From Promicromonosporaceae bacterium (GTDB lineage Bacteria > Actinomycetota > Actinomycetes > Actinomycetales > Cellulomonadaceae), in contig WQZL01000003.1 in the NCBI GenBank assembly GCA_009780755.1, forward strand, positions 1 through 27,421: 27,421 bases of DNA, given 5' to 3'. This document shows positions 8,669 through 16,635 of this stretch, piece after piece. The position numbers and the translations under genes were made by a program. Under the pieces are notes generated by a model. It made no database searches. It was not told the origin of the DNA and saw only the letters and a program-made list of their open reading frames with translations. Every line of letters starts with the position of its first letter. Within the stretch, counting starts at the first letter, position 1.

Positions 8669-9100
8669 ATGTCCGATGCTGCGCGTGAGATTGACTGGGA
8701 TGCCCTGCGGGACGCCGCTCGTGAAGTGATAAAGCACGCCTACGTCCCGTACAGCAAGTTCCCCGTGGGAGCCGCCGCGCTGGTGGATGATGGGCGCGTT
8801 GTGGTGGGCTGCAATGTCGAAAACGCCGGGTATGGCGTGACGTTGTGCGCCGAATGCGGATTGGTCTCCTCGTTGGTAGCCACCGGCGGCGGGCGCCTGA
8901 TGGCGTTCGCCTGCGTGGATGCGCGCGGCGCAGCCATCATGCCCTGCGGGCGCTGCCGCCAACTGCTGTGGGAACATGGTGGGGCCACTCTCCTCATCGA
9001 TACCCCGAAGGGCATCTTGCCCATGACCGAGGTGCTACCGCAAGCCTTCGGGCCCGAAGACCTTGACCTGGTTTACGACTACAAGGAGGGGGCCAAGTGA
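8669..9100 (+). CDS. cdd: Cytidine deaminase
   Basis: This converts cytidine and deoxycytidine to uridine and deoxyuridine in the cytoplasm. The product has 143 residues, the size of the small tetrameric enzyme. The zinc site is visible: CAEC near residue 60 (Cys ligand and catalytic Glu) and PCGRCRQ near 95 (two Cys ligands). The substrate segment VGCNVENAGYG is intact. I take ATG 8669, preceded by AAAAGAGAAG, rather than an upstream in-frame start at 8603 inside the permease gene, because the family N-terminus fits this length. The stop overlaps deoA (GTGA). Its position after the nucleoside importer implies deamination of newly imported cytidine before phosphorolysis. Confidence 0.95.
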   Translation: MSDAAREIDWDALRDAAREVIKHAYVPYSKFPVGAAALVDDGRVVVGCNVENAGYGVTLCAECGLVSSLVATGGGRLMAFACVDARGAAIMPCGRCRQLLWEHGGATLLIDTPKGILPMTEVLPQAFGPEDLDLVYDYKEGAK

Positions 9101-10395
9101 GCCTCGAACAGTTCGACGCCGTAGACGTAATTCGCACCAAGCGCGACAAGCATCACCTTTCGCCCGGCCAGATTGACTGGGTGATCGACGCCTACACGCG
9201 CGGCCTAGTGGCCGAGGAACAGATGAGCGCGCTGGCGATGGCGATCTTCCTCAACGGCATGAACCGAAGCGAGATCGAGCGGTGGACCAACGCCATGATC
9301 GAGTCCGGCGAGCGGCTCTCCTACCCCGGCCTCACCGTGCCGACAGCCGACAAGCACTCCACCGGCGGCGTAGGTGACAAGATCACCTTGCCGTTGGCGC
9401 CCCTCGTTGCGGTCTTTGATGTGGCCGTGCCGCAGCTCTCCGGGCGTGGCCTGGGGCACACGGGAGGCACGCTCGACAAGTTGGAATCCATTCCCGGCTG
9501 GCGGGCCAACCTAACCAACGATGAGGTGCAGGCGCAGCTTGCTTCCGTGGGCGCCGTGATCTGCGCCGCCGGGCCGGGCCTGGCCCCAGCCGATAAGAAG
9601 CTGTACGCCCTGCGCGACGTGACCTCTACCGTCGAGTGCATTCCACTGATCGCCTCGTCCATCATGTCCAAGAAGATCGCCGAGGGCACGGGCGCGCTGG
9701 TACTCGACGTGAAGGTTGGCTCCGGCGCGTTCATGAAGGACATCGATAACGCCCGCGAACTGGCGCGCACGATGGTCGATCTGGGCACCGACGCCGGGGT
9801 GAAGACCGTCGCGTTGCTCACCAACATGGAAAGCCCGCTCGGGCTGACCGCCGGTAACGCCCTGGAGGTGCGCGAAAGCGTCGAGGTGTTGGCCGGTGGT
9901 GGCCCACGCGACGTGGTGGATCTCACCGTGGCCCTGGCCGTCGAGATGCTCGCCGCCGCGGGCAAACCCACCGATGAGGTTCGGGTGCGCACCGCGTTGG
10001 CCGATGGCCGAGCGATGGATGTATGGCGGGCCATGATTAGGGCGCAGGGCGGTGACCCCGACGCTCCGCTGCCCACCGCCAAAGAAACCGAGGCGATCGT
10101 GGCCCCGGCCGATGGCGTACTCGCCCGCCTGGACGCCTACGGCGTGGGCGTGGCCGCCTGGCGTCTGGGCGCCGGACGCGCGCGGAAGGAAGACCCGGTG
10201 CAATTCGCCGCTGGCGTGGAGCTACACGCCAAGCCCGGCGATGCCGTGATGGCCGGGCAGCCGCTGATGACGCTGCACACCGACACCCCCGAACGCTTTG
10301 GTCGCGCCTATGAAGCCCTCGAAGGCGCCTGGGAACTGGCCCCCATCGGCACCGACATCGCCGCAAGCCCGGTAGTCCTAGACCGCCTGCACTGA
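9097..10395 (+). CDS. deoA: Thymidine / pyrimidine-nucleoside phosphorylase
   Basis: This splits thymidine, and probably uridine and deoxyuridine, with phosphate into base and (deoxy)ribose-1-phosphate. At 432 residues it is full length. Visible family motifs are the phosphate-site segment TADKHSTGGVGDK (about 85-97), SGRGLGHTGGTLDKLESIPG (about 112-131), SSIMSKKIAEG, and LDVKVGSGAFMK. The C-terminal domain has the expected ELHAKPGDAV turn. GTG 9097 overlaps the cdd stop, so the two are translationally coupled as the last genes of the operon. A palindromic repeat 18 bases after the stop probably ends the transcript. Whether it prefers thymidine or uridine cannot be read safely from the sequence. 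Confidence 0.95.
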   Translation: MSLEQFDAVDVIRTKRDKHHLSPGQIDWVIDAYTRGLVAEEQMSALAMAIFLNGMNRSEIERWTNAMIESGERLSYPGLTVPTADKHSTGGVGDKITLPLAPLVAVFDVAVPQLSGRGLGHTGGTLDKLESIPGWRANLTNDEVQAQLASVGAVICAAGPGLAPADKKLYALRDVTSTVECIPLIASSIMSKKIAEGTGALVLDVKVGSGAFMKDIDNARELARTMVDLGTDAGVKTVALLTNMESPLGLTAGNALEVRESVEVLAGGGPRDVVDLTVALAVEMLAAAGKPTDEVRVRTALADGRAMDVWRAMIRAQGGDPDAPLPTAKETEAIVAPADGVLARLDAYGVGVAAWRLGAGRARKEDPVQFAAGVELHAKPGDAVMAGQPLMTLHTDTPERFGRAYEALEGAWELAPIGTDIAASPVVLDRLH

Positions 10396-10413
10396 CCCTC
10401 ACTGACTACTAAC

Positions 10414-10459
10414 GTCATTCTGCGACTACGCTCGCTACGCTCCTTACGCGCAGAATGAC
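10414..10459. repeat. Palindromic repeat, family A (copy 1)
   Basis: The arms GTCATTCTGCG (10414-10424) and CGCAGAATGAC (10449-10459) match perfectly around a 24-base centre containing CTACGCTCGCTACGCTCC. Related palindromes occur at 15181, 20578 and 21472, all just after gene ends. It may act as a terminator of the nucleoside operon. Confidence 0.8.
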
Positions 10460-10471
10460 GACGGATTTACC

Positions 10472-10512
10472 CGGCGGATGGAGCGATGGCGGTGGTGCGG
10501 GCCACTCAGTTC
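10472..10512 (-). repeat. Remnant copy of a lacI 3' end (direct repeat)
   Basis: Bases 10472-10497 match 11500-11525, the last codons of the lacI gene, at 25 of 26 positions. The similarity continues with small gaps to GTTC (10512 versus 11542). Read on the minus strand, it spells A-I-A-P-S-A-G-stop, a LacI-type C-terminus with its own TAA. The two copies flank the DUF1016 gene. Confidence 0.7.
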
Positions 10513-11457
10513 CGTGCCATCCGCGCGGCCAATGTGGAGGTGCTGCACCTGTACTGGTCGATTGGCCGAGACATCCTGGGCCGTCAAAAGCGTGACGGCT
10601 GGGGCGCCAAGGTGGTCGAACGTCTAGCCGCGGACCTCAAACGCGAGTTCCCTGAACAGAGAGGCTGGACTCGTTCCAACCTGCTATACATGCGCAAGTT
10701 CGCTGAGGCATGGTCAGACGAGCCTGGAATTGTCCCAACACCGTTGGGACAATTAAGTTGGAGCCACATCAGAGTGCTTATTGACAAGCTTGATGTTCGT
10801 GAAGAACGAGATTGGTATGCGCTGACAGCCAGCCAGAACGGCTGGTCAAGTCGTACCCTGACTGCCCAAATCGCGTTAGATTACCGTTCGCGACTCGGTG
10901 CTGCACCATCTAACTTTGAGTCGGTTCTATCTCACACTGAATCGGAGTTGGCTCAGCAGCTCGTCAAAGATCCGTACATTTTTGAACACCTCGGCCTGGT
11001 AGACCGCACCCGTGAGCGCGCCATCGAGACCGCACTCATGAGCCGCATCCAAGACACCCTCCTGGAGTTCGGCCGCGGCATGACCCTCGTTGGGCGTCAA
11101 TACCGCCTCCCCCTGAGCGACGGCACCGAGTATGTGCTTGACCTGCTTCTATTTCACGTTGAGCAGTTGCGCTACATCGTCATTGAGCTTAAGGTCACAG
11201 ATTTCAGCCCCGAACACCTCGGACAGCTGGGAGCCTATGTTGCTGCCGTAGATGGCGAACTCCGCAACCCCGAACTCCATGCCCCCACTATCGGCATCTT
11301 GCTCTGTACGGGCCGTTCTGGCGCTTCCGTCAACTATTCCCTGAATGCCACTGCTGTGCCCGTGGCCGTCGCCGATTATCGCCACAGTCATGCGCGGGCT
11401 GCGTTGCCCGACCCCGCAGAGCTACAAGCAATCCTCACCAACGAACTTGGAAAATGA
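10486..11457 (+). CDS. DUF1016 / YhcG-type PD-(D/E)XK nuclease, probably N-truncated
   Basis: The N-terminal DUF1016 helical domain is recognisable (VLHLYWSIGRDILGRQ, then GWTRSNLLYMRKFAEAW). The C-terminal PD-(D/E)XK nuclease domain has Asp219 in EYVLDLLLF and Glu234-x-Lys236 in VIELKV, followed by GQLGAYVAAVD, so the catalytic set looks intact. From memory the family is usually about 340-370 residues; this product has 323 and lacks the first 15-25, the helix before VNxELLxLYW. Its ATG lies inside the lacI-end repeat, an in-frame stop is at 10456, and no good ribosome site is seen. The family is often carried in variable and restriction-linked loci, but no partner gene is adjacent here. A middle stretch (about 10680-10980) is less G+C-rich than the neighbours, which suggests transfer. 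The biological role is not established. Confidence 0.8.
   Translation: MAVVRATQFRAIRAANVEVLHLYWSIGRDILGRQKRDGWGAKVVERLAADLKREFPEQRGWTRSNLLYMRKFAEAWSDEPGIVPTPLGQLSWSHIRVLIDKLDVREERDWYALTASQNGWSSRTLTAQIALDYRSRLGAAPSNFESVLSHTESELAQQLVKDPYIFEHLGLVDRTRERAIETALMSRIQDTLLEFGRGMTLVGRQYRLPLSDGTEYVLDLLLFHVEQLRYIVIELKVTDFSPEHLGQLGAYVAAVDGELRNPELHAPTIGILLCTGRSGASVNYSLNATAVPVAVADYRHSHARAALPDPAELQAILTNELGK
10728..10754. repeat. Perfect hairpin inside the DUF1016 coding region
   Basis: The arms AATTGTCCCAAC (10728-10739) and its exact complement (10743-10754) flank a 3-base loop. It encodes part of GIVPTPLGQLSW, a weakly conserved loop between the two domains. Confidence 0.7.
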
Positions 11458-11494
11458 CCGCGCCGTCAGCGGTAATGCTGATGGCTCGACAGGG

Positions 11495-12583
11495 TCAATC
11501 GGCGGATGGGGCGATGGCGGTGGTGGAGCGGACCACTAGTTCTGGTTCGATCAGCAGCAGTTCCCGGCTGGGGTTTAGGCCGCGCATTTCGTCTAGTAGG
11601 GCTTGAACTGCGGCTTGGCAGAGGGGGCGCACGGGCTGGCGTACCGTGGTTAGTGGCGGAGCGGTGTATGACATGAGCGGGGAGTCGTCGTAGCCAACCA
11701 CCGACACATCCTCGGGCACCCGCAGGCGACGCAGCCGGGCCGCGCGGATTGCCCCGATTGCCAGCACGTCCGAACCACAGACTATGGCGGTATGTCCGGC
11801 GGTGATTAGCTCGCTGGCGGCGATTTGCCCACCCTCAATCGCGAAGGCTGAAGGCACCACATGCGTCTCGGCATCATCCAGGGAGGTCGCCAACCCGGCA
11901 TCAACCAGCGCCTCGACAAACCCGATCCGCTTGTTTTGGGAGGGTGAGAAGCGTTCGGAGCCGACGGCTAGCCCGATCCGGCGATGCCCCTGCGAGGCCA
12001 AGTGCCGTACGGCCAGGCTCATCGCAGTGGCGTCGTCTACGGCTACCTGCGGGACATCCACATCGGGTGCGTGCCCGCCGACCAGCACAATCGGCAGGCC
12101 GAGCGAGCCAAGCCGCTGATAGCGATCGTGCGCGGCGGTGGTATCGGCGTGCATTCCATAACAGAACAAGATGCCATCTACATCGGCCTTGATTAGCGCC
12201 TCAATGTATTCATCCTCGGTGGGACCGGTAGGAGTCAACGTGCACACAATGGGGGTATAACCGCCACGAGTGAGAAACGTGCCCGCGACCTGGGCCATCG
12301 CCGCAAACACCGGATTGATTAGCTCGGGCAAGATGATGCCAACCAGGCCGGTGGCCCGCGCGCCAGCCATGCGGTAGCGGTCGTAGCCGAGGGAATCCAG
12401 CGCCGTCAGCACCGCTCGCCGGGTGGAGCTGGCCACCGTCGCCTTGCCATTGAGTACCCGCGATACCGTGGACATGGAGACGCCAGCAATTTCGGCAATG
12501 TCGGCAAGGCGAGGTTCACCAGTGGCTAGAGACAACGTCGGGCCTTCCAGATTCTTGTTGGGGTCAAGCGCCGAAGCCATCAT
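11495..12583 (-). CDS. LacI-family repressor of the maltodextrin genes
   Basis: This is a 362-residue LacI/GalR regulator. The N-terminal helix-turn-helix is clear (LADIAEIAGVSMSTVSRVLNG, about 26-46, after about 25 extra residues), followed by the hinge and a periplasmic-binding-like sensor domain (GIILPELINPVFAAM through VGYDDSPLMSYTAPPLTTVRQP). It is the last gene of malE-malF-malG-lacI. Its start lies 3 bases after the malG stop, so it is co-transcribed and probably autoregulated. By position it should bind the palindromes at 16636-16665 and respond to maltose or a maltodextrin, like Streptomyces MalR. ATG 12580 is a possible alternative start. The end of this gene exists in a second, partial copy at 10472. 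Confidence 0.92.
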   Translation of the reverse strand: MMASALDPNKNLEGPTLSLATGEPRLADIAEIAGVSMSTVSRVLNGKATVASSTRRAVLTALDSLGYDRYRMAGARATGLVGIILPELINPVFAAMAQVAGTFLTRGGYTPIVCTLTPTGPTEDEYIEALIKADVDGILFCYGMHADTTAAHDRYQRLGSLGLPIVLVGGHAPDVDVPQVAVDDATAMSLAVRHLASQGHRRIGLAVGSERFSPSQNKRIGFVEALVDAGLATSLDDAETHVVPSAFAIEGGQIAASELITAGHTAIVCGSDVLAIGAIRAARLRRLRVPEDVSVVGYDDSPLMSYTAPPLTTVRQPVRPLCQAAVQALLDEMRGLNPSRELLLIEPELVVRSTTAIAPSAD

Positions 12584-12586
12584 AGG

Positions 12587-13456
12587 CTAGCCCTTCACAG
12601 CCCCCGATGTGGCATCACCGACAATATGCCGCTGTAGGTACCGGAACAGCAGCACCACCGGAATGATCGTCAGCACGGCCCCGGCGGCGAACACCCCGAG
12701 GTTAGCCGAACGGTCGTTCTGCAATAGGCCGAACAACCCCACGGCTAAGGTCTTGGAGTTCGGATCGGTCAAGAACAGCGAACCGATCAGAAATTCCGAG
12801 ATCACCCCGACGAACGCCAGCAGCGTGGTGGTAGCGATAATCGGTCGCAAGATGGGCAACAGGATGCGTCGGAAGATCACAAAGTGACCGGCGCCATCGA
12901 TCCGGGCTGCCTCGTCCAGCGAGCGCGGAATGGAATCCATAGTCCCCTTGATTAGCCACACCTGACCCAAGGCTCCGCCGGTCATCGCGATGCAGTAGCC
13001 GAGGACGGTGGACAGGCCGATGGCGGGCACCACCTGACCAAGTCCGGCGAACATGTTGAAGATGGCGATCATCGCCAGCACGTTCGGGAACATCATGATG
13101 AGCATGAGCGCCAGCAGACCCCCACGTCGGCCCCGGAACCGCAGGCGAGAAAAAGCATAAGCGGCACAGGTGGAGCAGACGATCTGGACAACGGCGACAA
13201 ACGTGCACACGATCAACGTGTTTAGATACCAGCGGGGAAACGGCCCGACGCTACCATCAAAGAGCCGCCGGTAGTGCACTAGGGAAAACCCGTTGGTGGG
13301 AACAATGCTGGTGCTGGCCACCGACCCGATAGGGTCCAGCGAGGCGGAGATCACATACAGAATGGGGAAGGCGGCAAACGACAGCGCCAGCCCGGCGACG
13401 GCGTATCGCCAGCCGACTTCTTTAAGCCAGCGCCGGCGGGGGAGTCGGGCACTCAT
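12587..13456 (-). CDS. malG: Maltodextrin ABC importer permease MalG
   Basis: This is an inner-membrane channel subunit of a carbohydrate (CUT1) importer, 289 residues with about six membrane helices. The coupling motif that docks the ATPase is SLDEAARIDGAGHFVIFRRILLP (EAA motif, about 188-210). The start overlaps the malF stop by 4 bases, and lacI follows 3 bases after its own stop. Substrate is inferred from the linked binding protein, the LacI regulator and the divergent GH13 enzyme. No malK-type ATPase gene lies here, so an unlinked shared ATPase (MsiK-like) must supply energy. Confidence 0.9.
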   Translation of the reverse strand: MSARLPRRRWLKEVGWRYAVAGLALSFAAFPILYVISASLDPIGSVASTSIVPTNGFSLVHYRRLFDGSVGPFPRWYLNTLIVCTFVAVVQIVCSTCAAYAFSRLRFRGRRGGLLALMLIMMFPNVLAMIAIFNMFAGLGQVVPAIGLSTVLGYCIAMTGGALGQVWLIKGTMDSIPRSLDEAARIDGAGHFVIFRRILLPILRPIIATTTLLAFVGVISEFLIGSLFLTDPNSKTLAVGLFGLLQNDRSANLGVFAAGAVLTIIPVVLLFRYLQRHIVGDATSGAVKG

Positions 13457-15069
13457 GCGATGTCCTCCAGGCGTTTGGTGAAGCGGAACTGAATGGCGGC
13501 CAGCACGCCGGTGAGTACGAACAACGCCACCGAGACGGCCGAGGCGAACCCGAAGTCGGCGCCATCGCCGCCGAACGCGATCCGGTACACCATCGAGATC
13601 AGAATGTCGGTGGAGCCGCGAGTGAATTGGCCGGGGGCGAACGGCCCGCCCTGGGTGAGCAGCTCGATCACGTTGAAGTTGTTGAAGTTAAAGGCGAACG
13701 AGGCCACCAGCAGCGGCGCCACGGAAACCAGCAGCAGCGGCATGGTGATCTTCCAGGTGGATTGCCACCCGCTTGCGCCATCGATCCGCGCCGCCTCCAA
13801 CACGTCGTCGGGTATCGATTGCAGCGCGCCGGTGCAGACGATGAACATGTAAGGGAAGCCGAGCCAGGTGTTGGTGAGGATCACCGCGAACCGGGCTAGG
13901 GTCGGATCGCCCAGCCAGTTCAGGTGTGTGCCCAGTAGATCGTTAATCAACCCGAAATCGCGATTGAAGAAGTTAGACCAGATCAGGATCGAGATAAACC
14001 CAGGCACGGCGTAGGGCAGCAGCAGCCACGAGCGCATGGCCTTGCGTCCCCGCACACGGCGGTCGTTGAGGGTGACAGCTAGGAAGAAGCCGATGATGAA
14101 GGTGAGAAATACCGAGGAGAAGGCGAACATTAGCGTCCAAATTAGCGCCTGAAGAAACTCGCCAGCGATGGTTCGGTTGGTAAACAGCCGGATGTAGTTG
14201 TCCAGGCCGATGTACTGCAGCCAGCTTTGCGGGAAGGCTCGTTGGCCGTCGGCATCGACGAATACGTAGGAGTTGCCGACGCGGCCCACGGTGAACGTCT
14301 CACCCGTGTCTAGGTCGGTGATGACTCCGGTGTTCTCCTCGAAGGCCAGGGTGGCCCGGCCCTGGAAGGCGGCGCCCGTGCCCTGAATTCTGATCGCCGA
14401 CTCTTCGTCAACCATGACGACAATCTCGCGGATGGTGGCGAAGGCGGCGTTTACCTCGTGCGGGGTGAGTACCCGGTAGCCGGGAATCGCGGTGACCCGC
14501 CCATCGACCACCATGACCTCACCGGGGAAAACTTCAAGCGGTTGACCTTCCACACCGCGATAAACATCGCCCTCGGGTGCGGCATCATCTACGAGGAACA
14601 GGGCGAACGGCCCGTATTCTGCCGAGCCTTGGGTGGCGACGGTAAGTCGGTAAGTGGGGGAACCAGGTACGAGATGCACCGAGTTACCGATGATCGAGGA
14701 GACCGCCTGCTCCTTGGTGCCCCGGTGGCCATCGCCGAAGTTAGTGAAGGAATAGTTCACCGTCATGAGTACCGGGACGATGAGCAACACCGCCAGGAAG
14801 AACGTGCCGGGGAAGATGTACTTGGCTGGCACGAATCGCCGAGTCGAGTAAATTGCAAAGATTGCCGCAATTGCCACCAGCACGATGGTTAGCCACAGCC
14901 ACATCCGGTAGCTGATGAGCAGCGGCACTAGGTACAGGCCAAGAGCCGAGACTACGGACAGCACGCCGATCCGGGTCAGCACCGCGCCAACGGTGGTGGT
15001 GCGGTCGGCTCTGGAGCGCATCCAGCCGCGCTGACGCTCGGAGCTGCACTCTTTTGGTTCGACGGTCAT
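13453..15069 (-). CDS. malF: Maltodextrin ABC importer permease MalF (long form)
   Basis: This 538-residue channel subunit is longer than a typical 290-residue CUT1 permease. It resembles true MalF in having an extra N-terminal part. After a cytoplasmic leader, two or three helices (about 30-130, including IGVLSVVSALGLYLVPLL and FLAVLLIVPVLM) are followed by a roughly 160-residue extracytoplasmic insert (about 135-300, with SSIIGNSVHLVPGSPTYRL and WLQYIGLDNY), comparable in place to the P2 loop of E. coli MalF, which contacts the binding protein. The core has the EAA motif VLEAARIDGASGWQSTWKITMP. ATG 15069 is used; ribosome binding is not obvious. Three stacked hairpins separate it from malE. 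Confidence 0.9.
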   Translation of the reverse strand: MTVEPKECSSERQRGWMRSRADRTTTVGAVLTRIGVLSVVSALGLYLVPLLISYRMWLWLTIVLVAIAAIFAIYSTRRFVPAKYIFPGTFFLAVLLIVPVLMTVNYSFTNFGDGHRGTKEQAVSSIIGNSVHLVPGSPTYRLTVATQGSAEYGPFALFLVDDAAPEGDVYRGVEGQPLEVFPGEVMVVDGRVTAIPGYRVLTPHEVNAAFATIREIVVMVDEESAIRIQGTGAAFQGRATLAFEENTGVITDLDTGETFTVGRVGNSYVFVDADGQRAFPQSWLQYIGLDNYIRLFTNRTIAGEFLQALIWTLMFAFSSVFLTFIIGFFLAVTLNDRRVRGRKAMRSWLLLPYAVPGFISILIWSNFFNRDFGLINDLLGTHLNWLGDPTLARFAVILTNTWLGFPYMFIVCTGALQSIPDDVLEAARIDGASGWQSTWKITMPLLLVSVAPLLVASFAFNFNNFNVIELLTQGGPFAPGQFTRGSTDILISMVYRIAFGGDGADFGFASAVSVALFVLTGVLAAIQFRFTKRLEDIA

Positions 15070-15104
15070 CTGCTCTCCGATAGCGGTTGTCTATTGCAGT
15101 TGTC

Positions 15105-15198
15105 GGGTTCCGGGCGGCGCCTGAGAGGTAGCTGCCGCCCGGAACCCCGGTGGTTGCAAACTCAACCACCGCGTAAAACATCATTCTGCACAGAATGA
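15105..15198. terminator. Three stacked stem-loops between malE and malF
   Basis: The 143-bp gap holds three inverted repeats in a row. First, 14-bp perfect arms at 15105-15118 and 15134-15147 (GGTTCCGGGCGGC core). Second, CGGTGGTTG with CAACCACCG at 15148-15171. Third, the family-A palindrome TCATTCTG-CA-CAGAATGA at 15181-15198. In the malE-malF message they lie just after the malE stop. They would limit read-through and protect the malE 3' end, giving more binding protein than permease. Confidence 0.8.
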
Positions 15199-15212
15199 CG
15201 GGGTGTGTGGCG

Positions 15213-16562
15213 TTAGCCGATTGCCTCGCGAATCGCCGCGGCGGCAGCTCGGAAGGTTTCAGCCGGGTCTGCCCCATCAACCACGGCGGCGTAAGACTGG
15301 CCCAGCGGACCCCACACGGCTGACATTTCTGGGATGGCGGGCATTGGGTCGGCGGCGGCGGAGAGTTCGCCGAACTTGGCCATGTCAGAGAAATCGGCCT
15401 CGATCTGCGTCATCAGCGAGATTTGCGCAGGCGGCATCTGGTTCGAGACAAACATGCCGAGTACCACATCGGAGGAGACGAGAATATCGGCGACGAATTG
15501 CTGGGCGAACGCCTGGTTGATGCCGTTGGCGGCCACGTAGAAGTTGTTCACCGTGGCAAAGGAGCGAGCCTGACCGCCAGCTGCAAAGCCAGGGATCACC
15601 GAGATCGTGTAGTCGATGCCGCCCTCAATGATGGGCGTGATTGCCCAGGGGCCGGAGATCAGGTACGCGCATTGGCCCTCAGCGAACAGCGGGATCGAGT
15701 TGGTCCAGTCGATGGAGGTGCGCAGCACGCCATCGGTTCCCAGGGCGCCGATCAGCTCGGCTGCGGCCAGGCCACCGTCGGAGTCAACGCCAATGTCGGC
15801 CGCGTTTAGGGAACCATCGGGGTTCTTGCCGAAGATGTAGCCGCCGCCCGAAGTGAACAGGGGCTGCATGTGGTAGGCGTCACCGCCCAGGCCGAGTTGC
15901 AGGCACAGCGGGTGCTCGGCGCCGCCGGCCCGGCCCGCCTCAACCATCTCCTCGATGGTGGCTGGCTCCGGCACGTCGGTCAGATCGTTGTTGACGAACA
16001 GGCCGAGGGTTTCTACGCCGTAGGGCACACCGAAGGTTTGGCCGTTGAAGGTGACGGCCTCGATGGCGGTGGGGGAGAAGTCGGAGGTGTCCGGGATGAG
16101 TACCGGCACGATGGCCGAGTTCTGTACCAGGGCGCCGATCCAGTCGTGGGCGCCGAGCAGAACGTCGGGGCCGTTCCCGGCCTGGTCGGCGGTGATGAAC
16201 AGGTCGCGCAGCGAGCCGGAGACCGACTGCACGGCGACGGTGATGCCATTGGCCTCACCCCAGGCGGCAGCTGGCTCCTGGAGCGCGGCGGCCTTGACGG
16301 CATCGGCCCAGATCACCAGGTCGGCGTCGGCCCGGTCTGGGGCGACCTCTTCCTCTTCTTCGCCGTAGCCATTCTCATTGCCCTCACCGTTTTCGTCCGG
16401 GTCGGGGTCTTCCTCCTGGGGTGGGGTGTCGGTTTGTGCCTGGGTGGGGTCGTTGTCCGGCTCGTCGCCGTTCGCATCATCGGAGCCGCAACCGGCTACG
16501 ACCAGGGCCAGGGCGGCGGTGAGGGCAACCAGGCCCAAGCCGCGAGTTTTGGTAGAACGCAT
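15213..16562 (-). CDS. malE: Maltodextrin-binding lipoprotein MalE
   Basis: This is the extracellular solute-binding protein of the importer, 449 residues. I choose ATG 16562, preceded by GGGAGAG, because it places a clean lipoprotein signal at the N-terminus (RSTKTRG, hydrophobic core, VAGC with Cys25). An upstream in-frame start at 16673 would run back over the operator region. Residues 26-75 form a very acidic, low-complexity linker (Asp, Glu, Pro, Asn, Gly) that tethers the domain to the membrane. The binding domain starts at about 76 (ADLVIWADAVKAAALQEPA) and contains VPYGVETLGLFVNNDL and LISGPWAITPI, typical for maltose-binding family proteins. It is the first gene of malE-malF-malG-lacI. 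Confidence 0.9.
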   Translation of the reverse strand: MRSTKTRGLGLVALTAALALVVAGCGSDDANGDEPDNDPTQAQTDTPPQEEDPDPDENGEGNENGYGEEEEEVAPDRADADLVIWADAVKAAALQEPAAAWGEANGITVAVQSVSGSLRDLFITADQAGNGPDVLLGAHDWIGALVQNSAIVPVLIPDTSDFSPTAIEAVTFNGQTFGVPYGVETLGLFVNNDLTDVPEPATIEEMVEAGRAGGAEHPLCLQLGLGGDAYHMQPLFTSGGGYIFGKNPDGSLNAADIGVDSDGGLAAAELIGALGTDGVLRTSIDWTNSIPLFAEGQCAYLISGPWAITPIIEGGIDYTISVIPGFAAGGQARSFATVNNFYVAANGINQAFAQQFVADILVSSDVVLGMFVSNQMPPAQISLMTQIEADFSDMAKFGELSAAADPMPAIPEMSAVWGPLGQSYAAVVDGADPAETFRAAAAAIREAIG

Positions 16563-16635
16563 AAGTCTCTCCCTTGAATTCTCGGGGGTTTTTCTCCCCG
16601 TCTTCGCGCCGTCCGCTGCTCGGACGTTGTACGCC

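Noticed and set aside
9321..10203. Long minus-strand frames opposite deoA (253 and 230 codons)
   Set aside because: They lie wholly over a well-conserved thymidine phosphorylase gene and show no domain or ribosome site.
10486..11457. Restriction-modification or defence operon around the DUF1016 gene
   Set aside because: No methyltransferase, specificity, helicase or other defence gene is adjacent. The methyltransferase at 26141 is far away and looks like a small-molecule type.
15870..16577. 235-codon plus-strand frame opposite malE
   Set aside because: It mirrors malE codons (Gly/Val-rich shadow), has no recognisable domain and would overlap the malE signal peptide region.
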